Below, piece by piece: positions 1 to 11,029 of a DNA stretch of 64,000 nt. The stretch is from Arthrobacter sp. PsM3 (lineage in GTDB: Bacteria; Actinomycetota; Actinomycetes; Actinomycetales; Micrococcaceae). The position numbers and the translations under genes were made by a program. The stretch spans positions 1-64,000 of the forward strand of contig NZ_JARUXE010000003.1 of assembly GCF_030433895.1 (NCBI RefSeq), in the 5' to 3' direction. The first letter of the stretch is position 1. Each line of letters starts with the position of its first letter. The notes under the pieces are model-generated. The model was not told the DNA's origin. It ran no database searches and saw only the letters and a list, made by a program, of their open reading frames with translations.

Positions 1-45
1 GCGGTCGATCATCTCGGAGTAGATCTCTGGGGTTGCAATGGGCAT
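1..45 (-). CDS. fba: Class II fructose-bisphosphate aldolase, N-terminal 15 codons only
   Basis: Only the first 15 codons lie in the window, reading MPIATPEIYSEMIDR, which I recognise as the N-terminus of actinobacterial class II fructose-1,6-bisphosphate aldolase (glycolysis/gluconeogenesis, zinc-dependent, cytoplasmic). An AGGAG Shine-Dalgarno sequence lies six bases before the ATG. The rest of the gene is outside the window, so the call rests on this short peptide and on memory that an RNA methyltransferase gene often precedes fba in relatives. Confidence 0.75.
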   Translation of the reverse strand, partial: MPIATPEIYSEMIDR

Positions 46-103
46 GCTGACTCCTAAAGTGAATTTCGTCTGCGGGCTGGTTGACCCTGGAGTGAACCTC
101 GTC

Positions 104-123
104 GGCTAGGAACCATCCTAGCC
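104..123. other. Short inverted repeat upstream of fba
   Basis: GGCTAGGA and TCCTAGCC form perfect 8-base arms around a 4-base loop, about 60 bases upstream of the fba start. A second hairpin (CCGCGG arms at 202-207 and 212-217) lies just 3' of the RNA methyltransferase. Neither has a T-tract, so they could be weak terminators or an operator; I cannot tell. Confidence 0.3.
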
Positions 124-245
124 ATTCCTGCGCCGGGGGCAGTGTTTCCGGTCACTCGGGCCTGTAATATCCGGCTTCGCCTGGGTGTCCGGCGGGTTCC
201 GCCGCGGTTCCCCGCGGGTTAAGGGCAGGTACCGCCAGGCCCATG

Positions 246-968
246 CTAGCCCGGGAGCTGGCTGAAGACGTGCCGGCGGATCCAGGCGTGCATCGCGATG
301 GCCGCGGCCGAGGCGGCGTTGATCGACCGGGTGGAGCCGAACTGCTCGATCGACAGGGTGTCCACCGCGGCTTCGTGGACCTCGGGGGACAGCCCCGGGC
401 CCTCCTGGCCGAACACCAGCACGCAGTCCCTGGGCAGTTCGTAGGTCTCCAGCGGCACGGAGTCCGGGAAGATGTCGATCCCGATGATCGCCAGCCCCTC
501 CCCCTGTGCCCAGGCCACGAAGTCCGCGACGGTGGGGTGGTGGCGGATGTGCTGATAGCGGTCGGTGACCATGGCCCCGCGGCGGTTCCACCGGCGTCGT
601 CCAATGATGTGAACTTCCTTGGCGAGGAACGCATTGGCGGTGCGCACGACGGTACCGATGTTCATGTCGTGCTGCCAGTTTTCAATCGCGATATGGAAGT
701 TGTGGCGCCTGGCGTCGAGGTCCGCCACGATCGCCTCGTGCTTCCAGTAGCGGTACTTGTCCACCACGTTGCGCCGGTCGCCGTCCGCCAGGAGGTCCGG
801 ATCCCAGTGCTCCCCCTGCGGCAGTTCCCCTTCCCAGGGCCCGACGCCGACCTCCGCCTTGGGCTCCGCATCGGCCTCCGTCCCGGCAGCTGCCCCGGCC
901 GCCGTCCCGCCCTCTTTTGCGGTCAAGCTGCCGGAAAGGGTTTCGCTGGGAATCTCGGGTTCAGTCAC
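246..968 (-). CDS. TrmH/SpoU-family RNA 2'-O-methyltransferase
   Basis: 240 aa. The three SPOUT/TrmH motifs are visible: NIGTVVRTAN (103-112, motif 1 with the catalytic Arg), FGQEGPGLS (186-194, SAM-binding knot) and STRSINAASAAAIA (212-225). The family methylates ribose 2'-OH in tRNA or rRNA using SAM; the specific target cannot be read from sequence. The first ~50 residues are a low-complexity Ala/Glu/Gly extension. Start is GTG; a TAATGT box ends six bases before it and there is no Shine-Dalgarno, so the transcript is probably leaderless. It lies upstream of fba on the same strand. Confidence 0.88.
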   Translation of the reverse strand: MTEPEIPSETLSGSLTAKEGGTAAGAAAGTEADAEPKAEVGVGPWEGELPQGEHWDPDLLADGDRRNVVDKYRYWKHEAIVADLDARRHNFHIAIENWQHDMNIGTVVRTANAFLAKEVHIIGRRRWNRRGAMVTDRYQHIRHHPTVADFVAWAQGEGLAIIGIDIFPDSVPLETYELPRDCVLVFGQEGPGLSPEVHEAAVDTLSIEQFGSTRSINAASAAAIAMHAWIRRHVFSQLPG

Positions 969-974
969 GACTCA

Positions 975-980
975 ACATTA
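975..980 (-). promoter_or_regulatory. -10 box of leaderless promoter for the TrmH-like gene
   Basis: TAATGT on the minus strand, six bases before the GTG start, placing the transcription start at or next to the start codon. Confidence 0.5.
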
Positions 981-1020
981 GACTGGGACTGGCATCGGCA
1001 CATTATCGGCGGAGGACAGC

Positions 1021-1875
1021 ATGGCGGAGCAGCAGGCAGAGCACAGGGACAACCCGGACCAAGTGCGTTCAACAAAATCCGTGTACCGCAGCGGCCAGGA
1101 GATTGAGTGCTGGCTGACCGACATGGACGGTGTCCTGGTCCACGAAAACCAGCCCATCCCGGGCGCCGCTGAACTCATCCAGCGCTGGGTGGACACCTCA
1201 AAGCGCTTCCTCGTCCTGACCAACAATTCCATCTTTACGCCGCGGGACCTCGCCGCACGGCTGAAGAGCTCGGGCCTGGAAATTCCCGAGGAGAATATCT
1301 GGACCTCGGCCCTGGCCACCGCCCAGTTCCTCAAGGACCAGGTCCGCGGCTCGGATTCGGGCAACCGCGCCTACACGATCGGCGAGGCGGGCCTCACGAC
1401 GGCGCTGCACGAGGCCGGCTTTATCCTCACCGACCAGGACCCGGACTTCGTGGTGCTCGGCGAAACCCGGACCTACTCCTTTGAAGCCATCACCATGGCC
1501 ATCCGGCTGATCCTGGGCGGCGCGAGGTTCATCGCGACCAACCCGGACGCCACCGGGCCCTCGAAGGATGGGCCGATGCCTGCCACCGGCGCCATCGCGG
1601 CGCTCATCACGAAGGCGACGGGCCGGGAGCCCTACATTGTGGGCAAGCCGAACCCGATGATGTTCCGCTCGGCCATGAACCAGATCGACGCGCATTCGGA
1701 AACCACCGCCATGATCGGTGACCGGATGGACACCGACATCATCGCCGGCATGGAAGCGGGGCTGCACACGGTGCTGGTGCTCAGCGGCATCACCCACAAG
1801 GACGACATCGCCGCGTACCCGTTCCGGCCCAACCAGATCCTGAACTCCGTGGCGGACCTGAAGAACCAGATCTAG
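1021..1875 (+). CDS. HAD-superfamily hydrolase, subfamily IIA (NagD-like phosphatase)
   Basis: 284 aa, the usual NagD/PGP length. HAD motif I is DMDGVL at 34-39 (nucleophile D34, acid D36), motif II is the LTNNS segment near residue 70, and motifs III/IV are GKPNPMMF and MIGDRMDTDI in the C-terminal half; the cap inserted between motifs II and III defines type IIA. Cytoplasmic Mg-dependent phosphatase of sugar phosphates or nucleotides; substrate unknown. A GGAGG Shine-Dalgarno lies five bases before ATG. Divergent from the RNA methyltransferase. Confidence 0.88.
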   Translation: MAEQQAEHRDNPDQVRSTKSVYRSGQEIECWLTDMDGVLVHENQPIPGAAELIQRWVDTSKRFLVLTNNSIFTPRDLAARLKSSGLEIPEENIWTSALATAQFLKDQVRGSDSGNRAYTIGEAGLTTALHEAGFILTDQDPDFVVLGETRTYSFEAITMAIRLILGGARFIATNPDATGPSKDGPMPATGAIAALITKATGREPYIVGKPNPMMFRSAMNQIDAHSETTAMIGDRMDTDIIAGMEAGLHTVLVLSGITHKDDIAAYPFRPNQILNSVADLKNQI

Positions 1876-1884
1876 GTCCGCGCA

Positions 1885-2925
1885 TCAGATGGCGGTTTTT
1901 TTGCCTCCGCCGGAGGGCAGCGGGAAGAGTTCGTCCTCGAGTTCCTCGATGATCGGCCGGTAGACGAAGGGACTCCAGCCCGGGCTGGCGTGCGCCGGCC
2001 GGGCGCCGTCCGTCCGCAGGGAGTCCGAGGCCATGTTGTCCTTGAAGGTCAGCGACCAGGAGTCCCGGGCGCTCTCGTAGTCCACGGTCCGGTCGCGGGG
2101 GTTGCCGATGAAGGCCATCCGGGTCCCGCCCAGCTTTCCCGCGAAACGGGTGGCGTCGAAGTGGTAGATGTAGGCGGACTCGGACTGGATCAGCACGCTG
2201 GAGGGGGCGATCGGCGAGAGCTGTTCCATCGTCTGGTCCAGGACCTGCCCCCAGCTGCGCTCGTCCTTGTTCAGCATCCGCTCGCCCAGTTCGTAGCCGC
2301 CGCGCAGCACCGAGGGGAACCGGAAGCCGCTCTCGTACAGGAACACCACCCCCTCAAACCAGCTTTGGTCCAGCACGTCGTGCTTGCTGTAGGGGCTGGA
2401 ATCCAGCAGGATGAAGGCCACCTCAATGCCATGGAGCTCCCGGAGCCGGGCGGCGGCCTGGGTTGCCACCATTCCGCCGAAGCTGTGGCCATAGAAGTAG
2501 AACTTGGTGAGCTGGTGGGCCCGCGCGTGCTCGACGATGGCGATCACGATCTGGTCGATGTCGATGCCCACGTTGGAGTATCCGACGGCGGCGAGCTGGC
2601 CGCGCTTGTTCAGCGCCCCGCGCAGCGCGTTGAGGATCCACTGGGCCTCCTCCCAGCTCGTCTTGTAGCCGGGAAAGAGGAACCAGCTGGCGTTGGGGAA
2701 GTACTTCTCGGCCGTCTGGTCCGGCACCGTGAGGATCTTGTGGACGCGTCGTTCGGCCTGCACCCGCCGGGTGAACAGCATGTCGGCCGCCAGCACCGAG
2801 GCGGCACCGGCGCCGGTCAGGAAACCCCGCCGGGAAAATCTCTTCAGTTCCGCGGCATGCCGCAGCACCCGGGCGTCGGCCTCGCTGGCCCCGCCCGCGT
2901 CCTCAACCTCCGGCTCACGCGGCAC
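1885..2925 (-). CDS. Tat-exported alpha/beta-hydrolase fold protein
   Basis: 346 aa with this start. A twin-arginine signal (FSRRGFLTG, R32-R33) followed by a hydrophobic Ala-rich stretch indicates folded export or membrane anchoring. The nucleophile elbow GHSFGG has S148, typical of lipase/thioesterase-like alpha/beta hydrolases. The frame stays open to a GTG at 2988, but TACGGT ends six bases before the GTG at 2925, the leaderless arrangement seen at other genes here, so I prefer 2925. Ends ten bases from the convergent HAD phosphatase. Substrate is unknown. Confidence 0.75.
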   Translation of the reverse strand: MPREPEVEDAGGASEADARVLRHAAELKRFSRRGFLTGAGAASVLAADMLFTRRVQAERRVHKILTVPDQTAEKYFPNASWFLFPGYKTSWEEAQWILNALRGALNKRGQLAAVGYSNVGIDIDQIVIAIVEHARAHQLTKFYFYGHSFGGMVATQAAARLRELHGIEVAFILLDSSPYSKHDVLDQSWFEGVVFLYESGFRFPSVLRGGYELGERMLNKDERSWGQVLDQTMEQLSPIAPSSVLIQSESAYIYHFDATRFAGKLGGTRMAFIGNPRDRTVDYESARDSWSLTFKDNMASDSLRTDGARPAHASPGWSPFVYRPIIEELEDELFPLPSGGGKKTAI

Positions 2926-2931
2926 ATCTCT

Positions 2932-2937
2932 ACCGTA
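2932..2937 (-). promoter_or_regulatory. -10 box of leaderless promoter for the Tat hydrolase
   Basis: TACGGT on the minus strand, six bases before the GTG at 2925; it decides between that start and the longer reading from 2988. Confidence 0.4.
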
Positions 2938-3010
2938 GCCACGGAGGAACACGGATAAGAAAACGACGCCGGATAACAGCTCGGCCACAGCCCGGCGGCT
3001 GGGCGCGTGG

Positions 3011-3670
3011 CTACACCGGTTCCGGTTCCCGGTCCGCTTCGGGGAGGCTGGTTATGCGGACATTTGCGCGCTCGATGCTGCTGTTGCCCGCTGCGGGGCG
3101 GCTGATTTCCTGGCCGGCGCCGCGCTGGACGGTGTCGATGCCGACCTGGCGGCGGCTGATTTCCAGGCCGATTTCGTCATAGGTCGCGAGGAGCTGGGAT
3201 CGGGCCATGTCCGCCGGGTTGTCCAGCAGCCCGAAGACGGAGTCACTGGCGGCCAGAAGTTCGTCGTCGGAGTACACGTTCAGCGGCCGCGTTCCAGAGG
3301 TGTCAATGGATGCGGTGAACTCCGTCGACAGATCGAGGGACGGGAGCGCGGCGGCGATGTTTTCCACGAACGGGTCAAGTTCCAGGGAGACACCGAACGA
3401 GCTCGGCAAGGCGCCGGCCATGTCCACAAGCCCTGCGGCGCCGTCGATTACGTTGAGGTCACTGCGGAGCCCTGCGAGAGCGGCGGATTCCACAAAGGTC
3501 GCGAGGCCGAGATTCACCCGGATGTGCGAGGTGATGCCCAGCCGGCGGACGCGGGAAACCAGCTGCATCAAGGTGGGGCGGGAGAGCTGCGTCAGGCTCC
3601 CCCGGACGTCCATCCGGACGACATCCGAGGCGATGTCCAGCTTAACTTGAGCGTTCAACGAGTTGTCCAT
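3011..3670 (-). CDS. STAS-domain-like protein (possible anti-anti-sigma factor)
   Basis: 219 aa. The first ~100 residues have the alternating pattern of a STAS domain (KLDIASDVVRMDVRGSL, then VNLGLATFVESAALAGL, where the S in the loop matches the phosphorylatable Ser of SpoIIAA-like proteins). The remaining ~120 residues are not recognised. GGAGT lies four bases before ATG. It follows a GAF-ANTAR gene on the same strand, which suggests a stress-signalling pair, but no kinase or sigma factor is nearby. STAS assignment is moderate; function is inference. Confidence 0.6.
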   Translation of the reverse strand: MDNSLNAQVKLDIASDVVRMDVRGSLTQLSRPTLMQLVSRVRRLGITSHIRVNLGLATFVESAALAGLRSDLNVIDGAAGLVDMAGALPSSFGVSLELDPFVENIAAALPSLDLSTEFTASIDTSGTRPLNVYSDDELLAASDSVFGLLDNPADMARSQLLATYDEIGLEISRRQVGIDTVQRGAGQEISRPAAGNSSIERANVRITSLPEADREPEPV

Positions 3671-3765
3671 AGGTACTCCAAAAAAGGGTGTCTATGGCCG
3701 ACGGCTCAACCTCATTCAGGTTATAGGCCGCCGAAGGTGCGCACAAGTCATATGGCGCTACCGGT

Positions 3766-4533
3766 TCAGCCCGCCACTCTCCGGCCGGGTTCCTCGAAAT
3801 GGGTGCGGGTCGCGGTGCCGCCCACGGACTGGACCAGGGAAGCGGCGATGTCACGCAGCTTGACGTTGCCATTGCTGGACGCGTCGGTGAGGATCCTGAC
3901 CGCTGTCTTCTGGTCACAGCGGTTCTGTGCCATGACAATCCCGATCGCCATGTCGATCACGGTGCGGGATTCGAGGGTAGCGCGGAGGTTGGTGGCACTG
4001 TCGGTGTGCAGGGAGAAGCGGACGGCCAGGCGCAGCGCCTGGGAGATCTCCCGGGTGTAGCCGCGCGCCCGGGCGGCAACATCGCCGTCGAATTTGTGCG
4101 GCACGTCCGAATACAGGTTCAGTGCCGCCTGGGCGTCGCCCTGCAGATGGAACGGCACGGAGAGCACCGAGCGGAGGCCGTGCGAAGCGACGGCACTGGC
4201 GTAGTCCGGCCCCCAGCGGTCCTCATCAAACAGGTCCGGGACGTAGACTTCGCGTTCCTCCTGCGCCGCCGTCAGGCACGGGCCCTGCGAGAGCCGGTAC
4301 TGGATCTCATCCACCTCGCGGGCGGAGTCGCTGCTCCAGCCGATGGTCGCGGCCTTGCGGTCCCGCAACAGCGTGATGCCGCACAGGGCGTCGTCGCCGG
4401 CCCCCGCCACCTGGTGGGCGGAAAACCGTGCCAGTTCATTGAGGAAGTCCTCGAAATCGGCGCTGTCCAGGATCAGGTTCTGGATCTGGTCAACGGTGCT
4501 GAGGGGTTCGAGGATCTCTTCGGGAAGGAGCAT
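3766..4533 (-). CDS. GAF and ANTAR domain RNA-binding antitermination regulator
   Basis: 255 aa. A GAF sensor domain covers about residues 20-170 and a C-terminal ANTAR domain about 183-237, with the characteristic SRTVIDMAIGIVMAQ helix and the KLRDIAASLV end. ANTAR proteins bind paired hexaloop hairpins in nascent RNA and prevent termination; in actinobacteria GAF-ANTAR proteins are common and mostly uncharacterised. Lies between pyrE and the STAS gene, all on the minus strand but with ~95-base gaps, so they may be separate transcripts. Confidence 0.88.
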   Translation of the reverse strand: MLLPEEILEPLSTVDQIQNLILDSADFEDFLNELARFSAHQVAGAGDDALCGITLLRDRKAATIGWSSDSAREVDEIQYRLSQGPCLTAAQEEREVYVPDLFDEDRWGPDYASAVASHGLRSVLSVPFHLQGDAQAALNLYSDVPHKFDGDVAARARGYTREISQALRLAVRFSLHTDSATNLRATLESRTVIDMAIGIVMAQNRCDQKTAVRILTDASSNGNVKLRDIAASLVQSVGGTATRTHFEEPGRRVAG

Positions 4534-4625
4534 GGCGCGTGGTCTCCGGGGGTCTGGTGGCTACTAGAAAATGATAAATCACGGCCAATCCACCGTCCAC
4601 ACGCGTCCGCTGGGGGACGAACGGC

Positions 4626-5210
4626 CTAGCTGAGGCCGAGTTCGTCCTTGCCAAAGGCGAAGAGGTAGGGAACCCCAGCCTCTGCCTCGATCTTTTCCTT
4701 GGCACCGGTGTCGCGGTCCACAATCACGGCGACGGCGACGACGTTGCCGCCGGCCTTGCGGACGCCTTCGACGGCGGTCAGCGCGGAGCCGCCGGTGGTG
4801 GACGTGTCCTCAAGCACCAGCACCTTGCGGCCCTCGACGGACGGGCCTTCCACCTGGCGGCCCATGCCGTAGGACTTCTGCGCCTTGCGGACCACGAAGG
4901 CGTCCACAGGGCGTCCGGCGTCGACAGCGGTGTGCATCACCGCGGTGCCCACCGGGTCGGCGCCCATGGTGAGGCCGCCGGCGCACTCAAAGTCGATCCC
5001 GGCGTCGTCCAGCAGCGAGAGCATGACCTGGCCGACGAGTTTGGACGCCTCATGGTGCAGCGTGATCCGGCGCAGGTCGATGTAGTAGTCGGCCTCGGCG
5101 CCGCTGGAGAGGATGACCTTGCCGCGGACGACGGCCAGCTCCTTGATCAGTTCAAGCAGGCGGGCACGGGCGGCAGCGGCGTCAGCTGCAGGGGCACTGT
5201 TGGCAGTCAT
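4626..5210 (-). CDS. pyrE: Orotate phosphoribosyltransferase
   Basis: 194 aa. Converts orotate and PRPP to OMP in pyrimidine synthesis. The PRPP-binding loop VLVLEDTSTTGGS is at 130-142 and the N-terminal DYYIDLRRITLH segment matches the orotate site region. The usual dimer-loop segment VVRKAQKSYGMG is at 106-117. No other pyr genes are adjacent. Start ATG with TAAACT seven bases upstream and no Shine-Dalgarno, so probably leaderless. Confidence 0.95.
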   Translation of the reverse strand: MTANSAPAADAAAARARLLELIKELAVVRGKVILSSGAEADYYIDLRRITLHHEASKLVGQVMLSLLDDAGIDFECAGGLTMGADPVGTAVMHTAVDAGRPVDAFVVRKAQKSYGMGRQVEGPSVEGRKVLVLEDTSTTGGSALTAVEGVRKAGGNVVAVAVIVDRDTGAKEKIEAEAGVPYLFAFGKDELGLS

Positions 5211-5217
5211 GGGACCC

Positions 5218-5223
5218 AGTTTA
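5218..5223 (-). promoter_or_regulatory. -10 box of leaderless promoter for pyrE
   Basis: TAAACT on the minus strand, seven bases before the pyrE ATG; no Shine-Dalgarno in between. Confidence 0.5.
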
Positions 5224-5351
5224 GTGGCTGGGAGGTAACGGATCCCCCGCCGGCCGCTTAGATGTCGGGCCGCCTGCCGGAGACCGCCGGGAAGTACCCG
5301 TCGGGCCTTTGTCCTCTAGGCACCCCAGCCGGGCGGGAGTCCGATGGAACC

Positions 5352-7240
<1,889 letters not shown>

Positions 7241-7244
<4 letters not shown>

Positions 7245-8278
7245 CCGGGCCGCTCGACCCGCCGGTCCGGACCCTGGACCCGGCCCACGGCCGCCACCTG
7301 CTGCTGCAGATGCTGCGCGTCCGACGGCTGGAGGAAAAGTGCGTCGAGCTGTACAGCGCCGCCAAAATCCGCGGCTTCCTGCATGTCTACATAGGGGAGG
7401 AAGCGGTGGCGGCCGGCGTCCTGGAAACCCTCGCCCCGGAGGACGCCGTCCTGGCCACCTACCGGGAACACGGCCACGCCCTGCTCCGCGGGGTTCCCGC
7501 CGGGGCGATCCTGGCCGAGATGTACGGCCACGTCGAGGGCTGCTGCCGGGGCCGGGGCGGCTCCATGCATCTGTTCGACGCCGCCACCCGCTTCTACGGG
7601 GGCAACGCGATCGTCGCCGGCGGGCTGCCGCTCGCCGTCGGCATGGCTCTCGCAGACAAGATGTCCGGCCGCTCCCGCGTCACCGTGTGCTTCTTCGGCG
7701 AGGGCGCCGTCGCGGAGGGTGAATTCCACGAGAGCCTCAATCTCGCCGCGCTCTGGCAGCTGCCCGTGCTGTTCTGCTGCGAAAACAACCTTTACGCCAT
7801 GGGGACGGCGCTGGGCCGCTCGGAATCCCAGACGGACATCGCGCTCAAGGCCGCGGGTTACGAGATCGCGGCGTGGGCCGTGGACGGCATGGACGTCGTC
7901 GCCGTCGAAGACGCCGCCCGCCATGCCGTCGAAGCAGTCCGTGCCGGCGGCGGACCGCATTTTCTGGAGCTGCGCACCTACCGTTTCCGGGCCCACTCGA
8001 TGTTCGACCCGGAACGGTACCGTGACAAAGCCGAGGTCGTCCGCTGGCTCGAGCGTGACCCCATCAACCTGCTGCGCGCCGCGATGGAGGCCGCCGGCCA
8101 GCTCACGGCCCAGGAGTGGGAACAACTGCAGTCCGACGCCGACGCCGAGGTAGCCGCCGCCGTCGACTTCGCCGAGGCCGGGACGCCCGAACCACTGGAG
8201 GACCTCACCCGTTTCGTCTACAGCGAGCGCGCCGGGGATGACAGAGCAGGCGCTGGGAGCGGGCGGAGCGGGCCATGA
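7241..8278 (+). CDS. Thiamine-dependent 2-oxoacid dehydrogenase E1 component, alpha subunit
   Basis: 345 aa from GTG, which overlaps the stop of acsA (GTGA) and is preceded by GGAGG. The ThDP motif [10 protein letters not shown]...ENN and the [11 protein letters not shown] segment are typical of PdhA/AcoA. With E1beta it would decarboxylate a 2-oxo acid (pyruvate, acetoin or a branched-chain acid; not decidable here) and pass the acyl group to the lipoyl domain of E2. Stop overlaps the E1beta ATG by four bases, so translation is coupled. Confidence 0.88.
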
Positions 8279-9255
8279 AATCCAGCTACCGCGAGGCGCT
8301 CCGTGCCGGGATCCGCGAGGCCATGCTCCGCGACGAACGGGTCTTCCTGATGGGCGAGGACGTGGGCTCCTACGGCGGGTCCTTCGCTGTGAGCCTGGGG
8401 CTGCTGGAGGAGTTCGGCCCGGAACGCATCCGCGACACTCCACTTTCGGAGTCCGGTTTCGTGGGGGCCGGAATCGGTGCGGCTCTGGCCGGAATGCGCC
8501 CCATCGTGGAGATCATGACCGTCAATTTCAGCCTGCTGGCCCTTGACCAGATCGTAAACAACGCGGCGAGCCTGCTGCACATGTCCGGCGGACAATTCAA
8601 CGTCCCGATCGTGATCCGGATGACCACGGGCGCCGGGCGCCAGCTCGGCGCCCAGCACTCGCACAGCCTGGAGGGATGGTTCGCCCACATCCCTGGCCTG
8701 CGCATCCTCGCCCCCGCCACGCTGGCCGACGCCCGCGGCATGCTGTGGACCGCGCTGGAGGACCCGGATCCGGTGCTGATCTTCGAACACGGCTCTCTCT
8801 ACAACGTGACCGGGGAGCTCGACGACGATGCCGGACCGGTGGACATTGACACCGCCGCGATCCGGCGGACCGGCGCCGACATCACCCTGATCACCTACGG
8901 CGGAACGCTTCCCGCCGTGCTCGACGCCGCCGAGCAGCTCGCGGCCGAGGGCATCGACGCCGAGGTGCTGGACCTGCGCACCCTCCGTCCCCTCGACGAG
9001 GCCGCCATCCTCGCCTCCGTCCGCAGGACCCACCGTGCCGTCGTCGTGGACGAAGGGTGGCGCAGCGGAAGCATCTCCGCGGAAATCAGCGCCCGGATCA
9101 CCGAGAACGCGTTCTATGACCTGGATGCCCCGGTGGGCCGGGTCTGCAGCGCCGAAGTGCCGATCCCCTACGCGAAGCAGCTGGAACTCGCGGCGCTGCC
9201 GTCGGTGGACCGGATCGTTGCGGCGGCCAGGCAGGCGGTCAGCGCCGGTGGGTGA
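8275..9255 (+). CDS. 2-oxoacid dehydrogenase E1 component, beta subunit
   Basis: 326 aa, full length for PdhB/AcoB. Recognisable segments include [13 protein letters not shown] near 25, [20 protein letters not shown] and the HSQ-like [16 protein letters not shown], followed by the transketolase C-terminal domain ([13 protein letters not shown]). Forms the alpha2beta2 E1 with the gene before it. Start ATG is inside the E1alpha stop (ATGA); its 3' end overlaps the E2 start by eight bases. Confidence 0.92.
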   Translation: MKSSYREALRAGIREAMLRDERVFLMGEDVGSYGGSFAVSLGLLEEFGPERIRDTPLSESGFVGAGIGAALAGMRPIVEIMTVNFSLLALDQIVNNAASLLHMSGGQFNVPIVIRMTTGAGRQLGAQHSHSLEGWFAHIPGLRILAPATLADARGMLWTALEDPDPVLIFEHGSLYNVTGELDDDAGPVDIDTAAIRRTGADITLITYGGTLPAVLDAAEQLAAEGIDAEVLDLRTLRPLDEAAILASVRRTHRAVVVDEGWRSGSISAEISARITENAFYDLDAPVGRVCSAEVPIPYAKQLELAALPSVDRIVAAARQAVSAGG

Positions 9256-10624
9256 GTTCCTGATGCCTTCCCTCGGGGCGGACATGGAGCACGGAAAGAT
9301 CGTCGAATGGCTGGTCAAGCCCGGCGACTACGTCCGCCGCGGCGACCTCGTGGCGGTGGTGGACACGGACAAGACCGTCATGGACGTGGAGTCCTTCCAG
9401 GAGGGCGTGGTCGCCGAACTGCTTGTGGACCTCGGCGAAACGGTGCCGATCGGAACCCCGCTGGCCCGGATCACCCAGACCCCGGCCGAGGTCGGCGCTC
9501 CGCGCCATGAGGCGCCCGCGCCCACGCTCCCCAAACCCGCCGCTTCGGGGACCGCCACGACGGGTCCCGCCACGGCGGCCGCGGCCAAGGAGGCCCCACC
9601 AATCGCCCCTCCGGTGCGGCACCTGGCACACCGGCTGGGCGTCGATACCGCCAGGATCCACGGCACCGGCAAGGGCGGCGCCATCACGCGCGCAGATGTG
9701 GAGCACGCTGTGGCCGCCATCCCGTCCGCCGGGCGGGTGCGCTCCTCCCCCCGGGCGCGGAGGCTCGCCGCCGAATTCGGCGTCGATCTTTCCGCTGTCA
9801 GCGGGACCGGCCCGGAGGGCGCCGTCACCGTGGCGGACGTGCAGCACGCTGCGGCCGCACTCCCCCCTGAAGCTGCGGTGCCCGTCGCCGGCGTCCCGGA
9901 GGAAGTAACGGCTCCGGCAGTTCCGGCCACGGGGAGGACCGCCGAAGCAAGGGAGCGCGTCGCCAGCCTTCGCCGCGCCATCGGCACCCTGATGTCACGC
10001 TCGAAAAAAACCATCCCGCACTACTACCTCAGCACCACGCTTGACCTGCGTGCCGCCGTCGACTGGATGCAGTCCGTCAACGCGCAACGGCCGGTGGCCT
10101 CCCGGCTGGTGCCTTCCGCACTCCTGCTCAAGGCCGCGGCGCTTGCGGCCAAGGAAGTGCCGGAGGTCAACGGTTTTTACGACGACGACGACGGCTTCCG
10201 GCCCAGCGCGTCCGTGCACCTCGGCGTCGCTGTCGCCCTGCGCCAGGGCGGCCTCGTGGCCCCCGCCATCCATGACGCGGACACCCTGGCCGTGGACGTG
10301 CTGATGGAGCAGCTCCGTGACCTCGTCAGCCGTGCCCGGGCCGGGCGGCTCCAGCGCGCCGAAATGGCGGATCCCACCATCACAGTGACCAATCTGGGGG
10401 ATCTGGGCGTGGAGAGCGTCTTTGGTGTCATCTATCCCCCGCAGGTCGCGATGGTCGGCTTCGGCCGGGTGATGGAACAGCCGTGGGCGCAGAACGGGAT
10501 GCTGGGCGTCCGGCCCGCCGTGATCGCCACCCTCTCCGCAGACCACCGGGTCAGCGACGGGCTGCGCGGTGGCCGCTACCTGACCCGGATCGACGAGCTG
10601 CTGCAAAAGCCGGACGAACTGTGA
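9248..10624 (+). CDS. Dihydrolipoamide acyltransferase (E2) with one lipoyl and two E3/E1-binding domains
   Basis: 458 aa from GTG at 9248 (an ATG at 9263 would trim five residues). Domains in order: lipoyl domain 1-77 with the lipoylated K42 in DTDKTVMDV; Ala/Pro linker; peripheral subunit-binding domain at ~121-156 ([18 protein letters not shown]); a second one at ~165-202 ([20 protein letters not shown]); second linker; catalytic acyltransferase core from ~240 with ADHRVSDG at 431-438 (H433, D437). Most E2 proteins have one such binding domain. No E3 (dihydrolipoamide dehydrogenase) gene accompanies it, so E3 would come from elsewhere. Confidence 0.9.
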   Translation: MGEFLMPSLGADMEHGKIVEWLVKPGDYVRRGDLVAVVDTDKTVMDVESFQEGVVAELLVDLGETVPIGTPLARITQTPAEVGAPRHEAPAPTLPKPAASGTATTGPATAAAAKEAPPIAPPVRHLAHRLGVDTARIHGTGKGGAITRADVEHAVAAIPSAGRVRSSPRARRLAAEFGVDLSAVSGTGPEGAVTVADVQHAAAALPPEAAVPVAGVPEEVTAPAVPATGRTAEARERVASLRRAIGTLMSRSKKTIPHYYLSTTLDLRAAVDWMQSVNAQRPVASRLVPSALLLKAAALAAKEVPEVNGFYDDDDGFRPSASVHLGVAVALRQGGLVAPAIHDADTLAVDVLMEQLRDLVSRARAGRLQRAEMADPTITVTNLGDLGVESVFGVIYPPQVAMVGFGRVMEQPWAQNGMLGVRPAVIATLSADHRVSDGLRGGRYLTRIDELLQKPDEL

Positions 10625-10665
10625 ACCGGGCGGGATCGTAACGGGAACGTGAAACGGGAGGAACC

Positions 10666-10908
10666 ATGAACGAACAGGATGCCCGGGCGGCCGTGCAGGC
10701 TGCGATCGGCAAGGTGGCACCGGACGTGGACCTCGCCGAGGTGGACGAGGACGCCCGGCTGAGGCAGGACCTCGAACTCGATTCGCTGGATTTCCTCCGG
10801 CTGGTCGAAACGATCGACACGGCCACCGGCGTCGACATCCCGGAGCGGGACTACCCCGCGGTGTCTACCGTGAAAGGGCTGATCGGCTACCTCGCAGCCC
10901 ACGGCTGA
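10666..10908 (+). CDS. Acyl carrier protein
   Basis: 80 aa. The phosphopantetheine site is LELDSLDF with S40, and the acidic helix II pattern is typical. A GGAGG sequence lies five bases before ATG; the gap to E2 is 41 bases with no terminator, so it looks like the last gene of the acsA-E1-E2 operon. A free-standing ACP next to a 2-oxoacid dehydrogenase is unusual and suggests the acyl group made by the complex or ligase may be moved to ACP. That function is inference. Confidence 0.9.
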   Translation: MNEQDARAAVQAAIGKVAPDVDLAEVDEDARLRQDLELDSLDFLRLVETIDTATGVDIPERDYPAVSTVKGLIGYLAAHG

Positions 10909-10957
10909 GCACACGGTGCCCCTGGGGCGCCTGACCGGAGAACGTGCGGCGCCGCGG

Positions 10958-10997
10958 GTGCGCGGGGTGAGCCGGCTGTGCGCGGGGTGCGCCGGCT
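10958..10997. repeat. Two tandem 20-bp repeats
   Basis: Two head-to-tail copies of a 20-base unit starting GTGCGCGGGGTG differ at one position. They lie between the ACP gene and the convergent FAD monooxygenase. No function assigned. Confidence 0.7.
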
Positions 10998-11000
10998 GCC

Positions 11001-11029
11001 GTGCCCCGCCTATGAGCGCTGCGGGGCAC
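11001..11029. terminator. Hairpin spanning the 3' end of the FAD monooxygenase
   Basis: GTGCCCCGC and GCGGGGCAC are perfect 9-base arms around an 11-base loop that contains the stop codon of the minus-strand gene. No clear T-tract, so it is a candidate terminator for either convergent unit. Confidence 0.4.
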
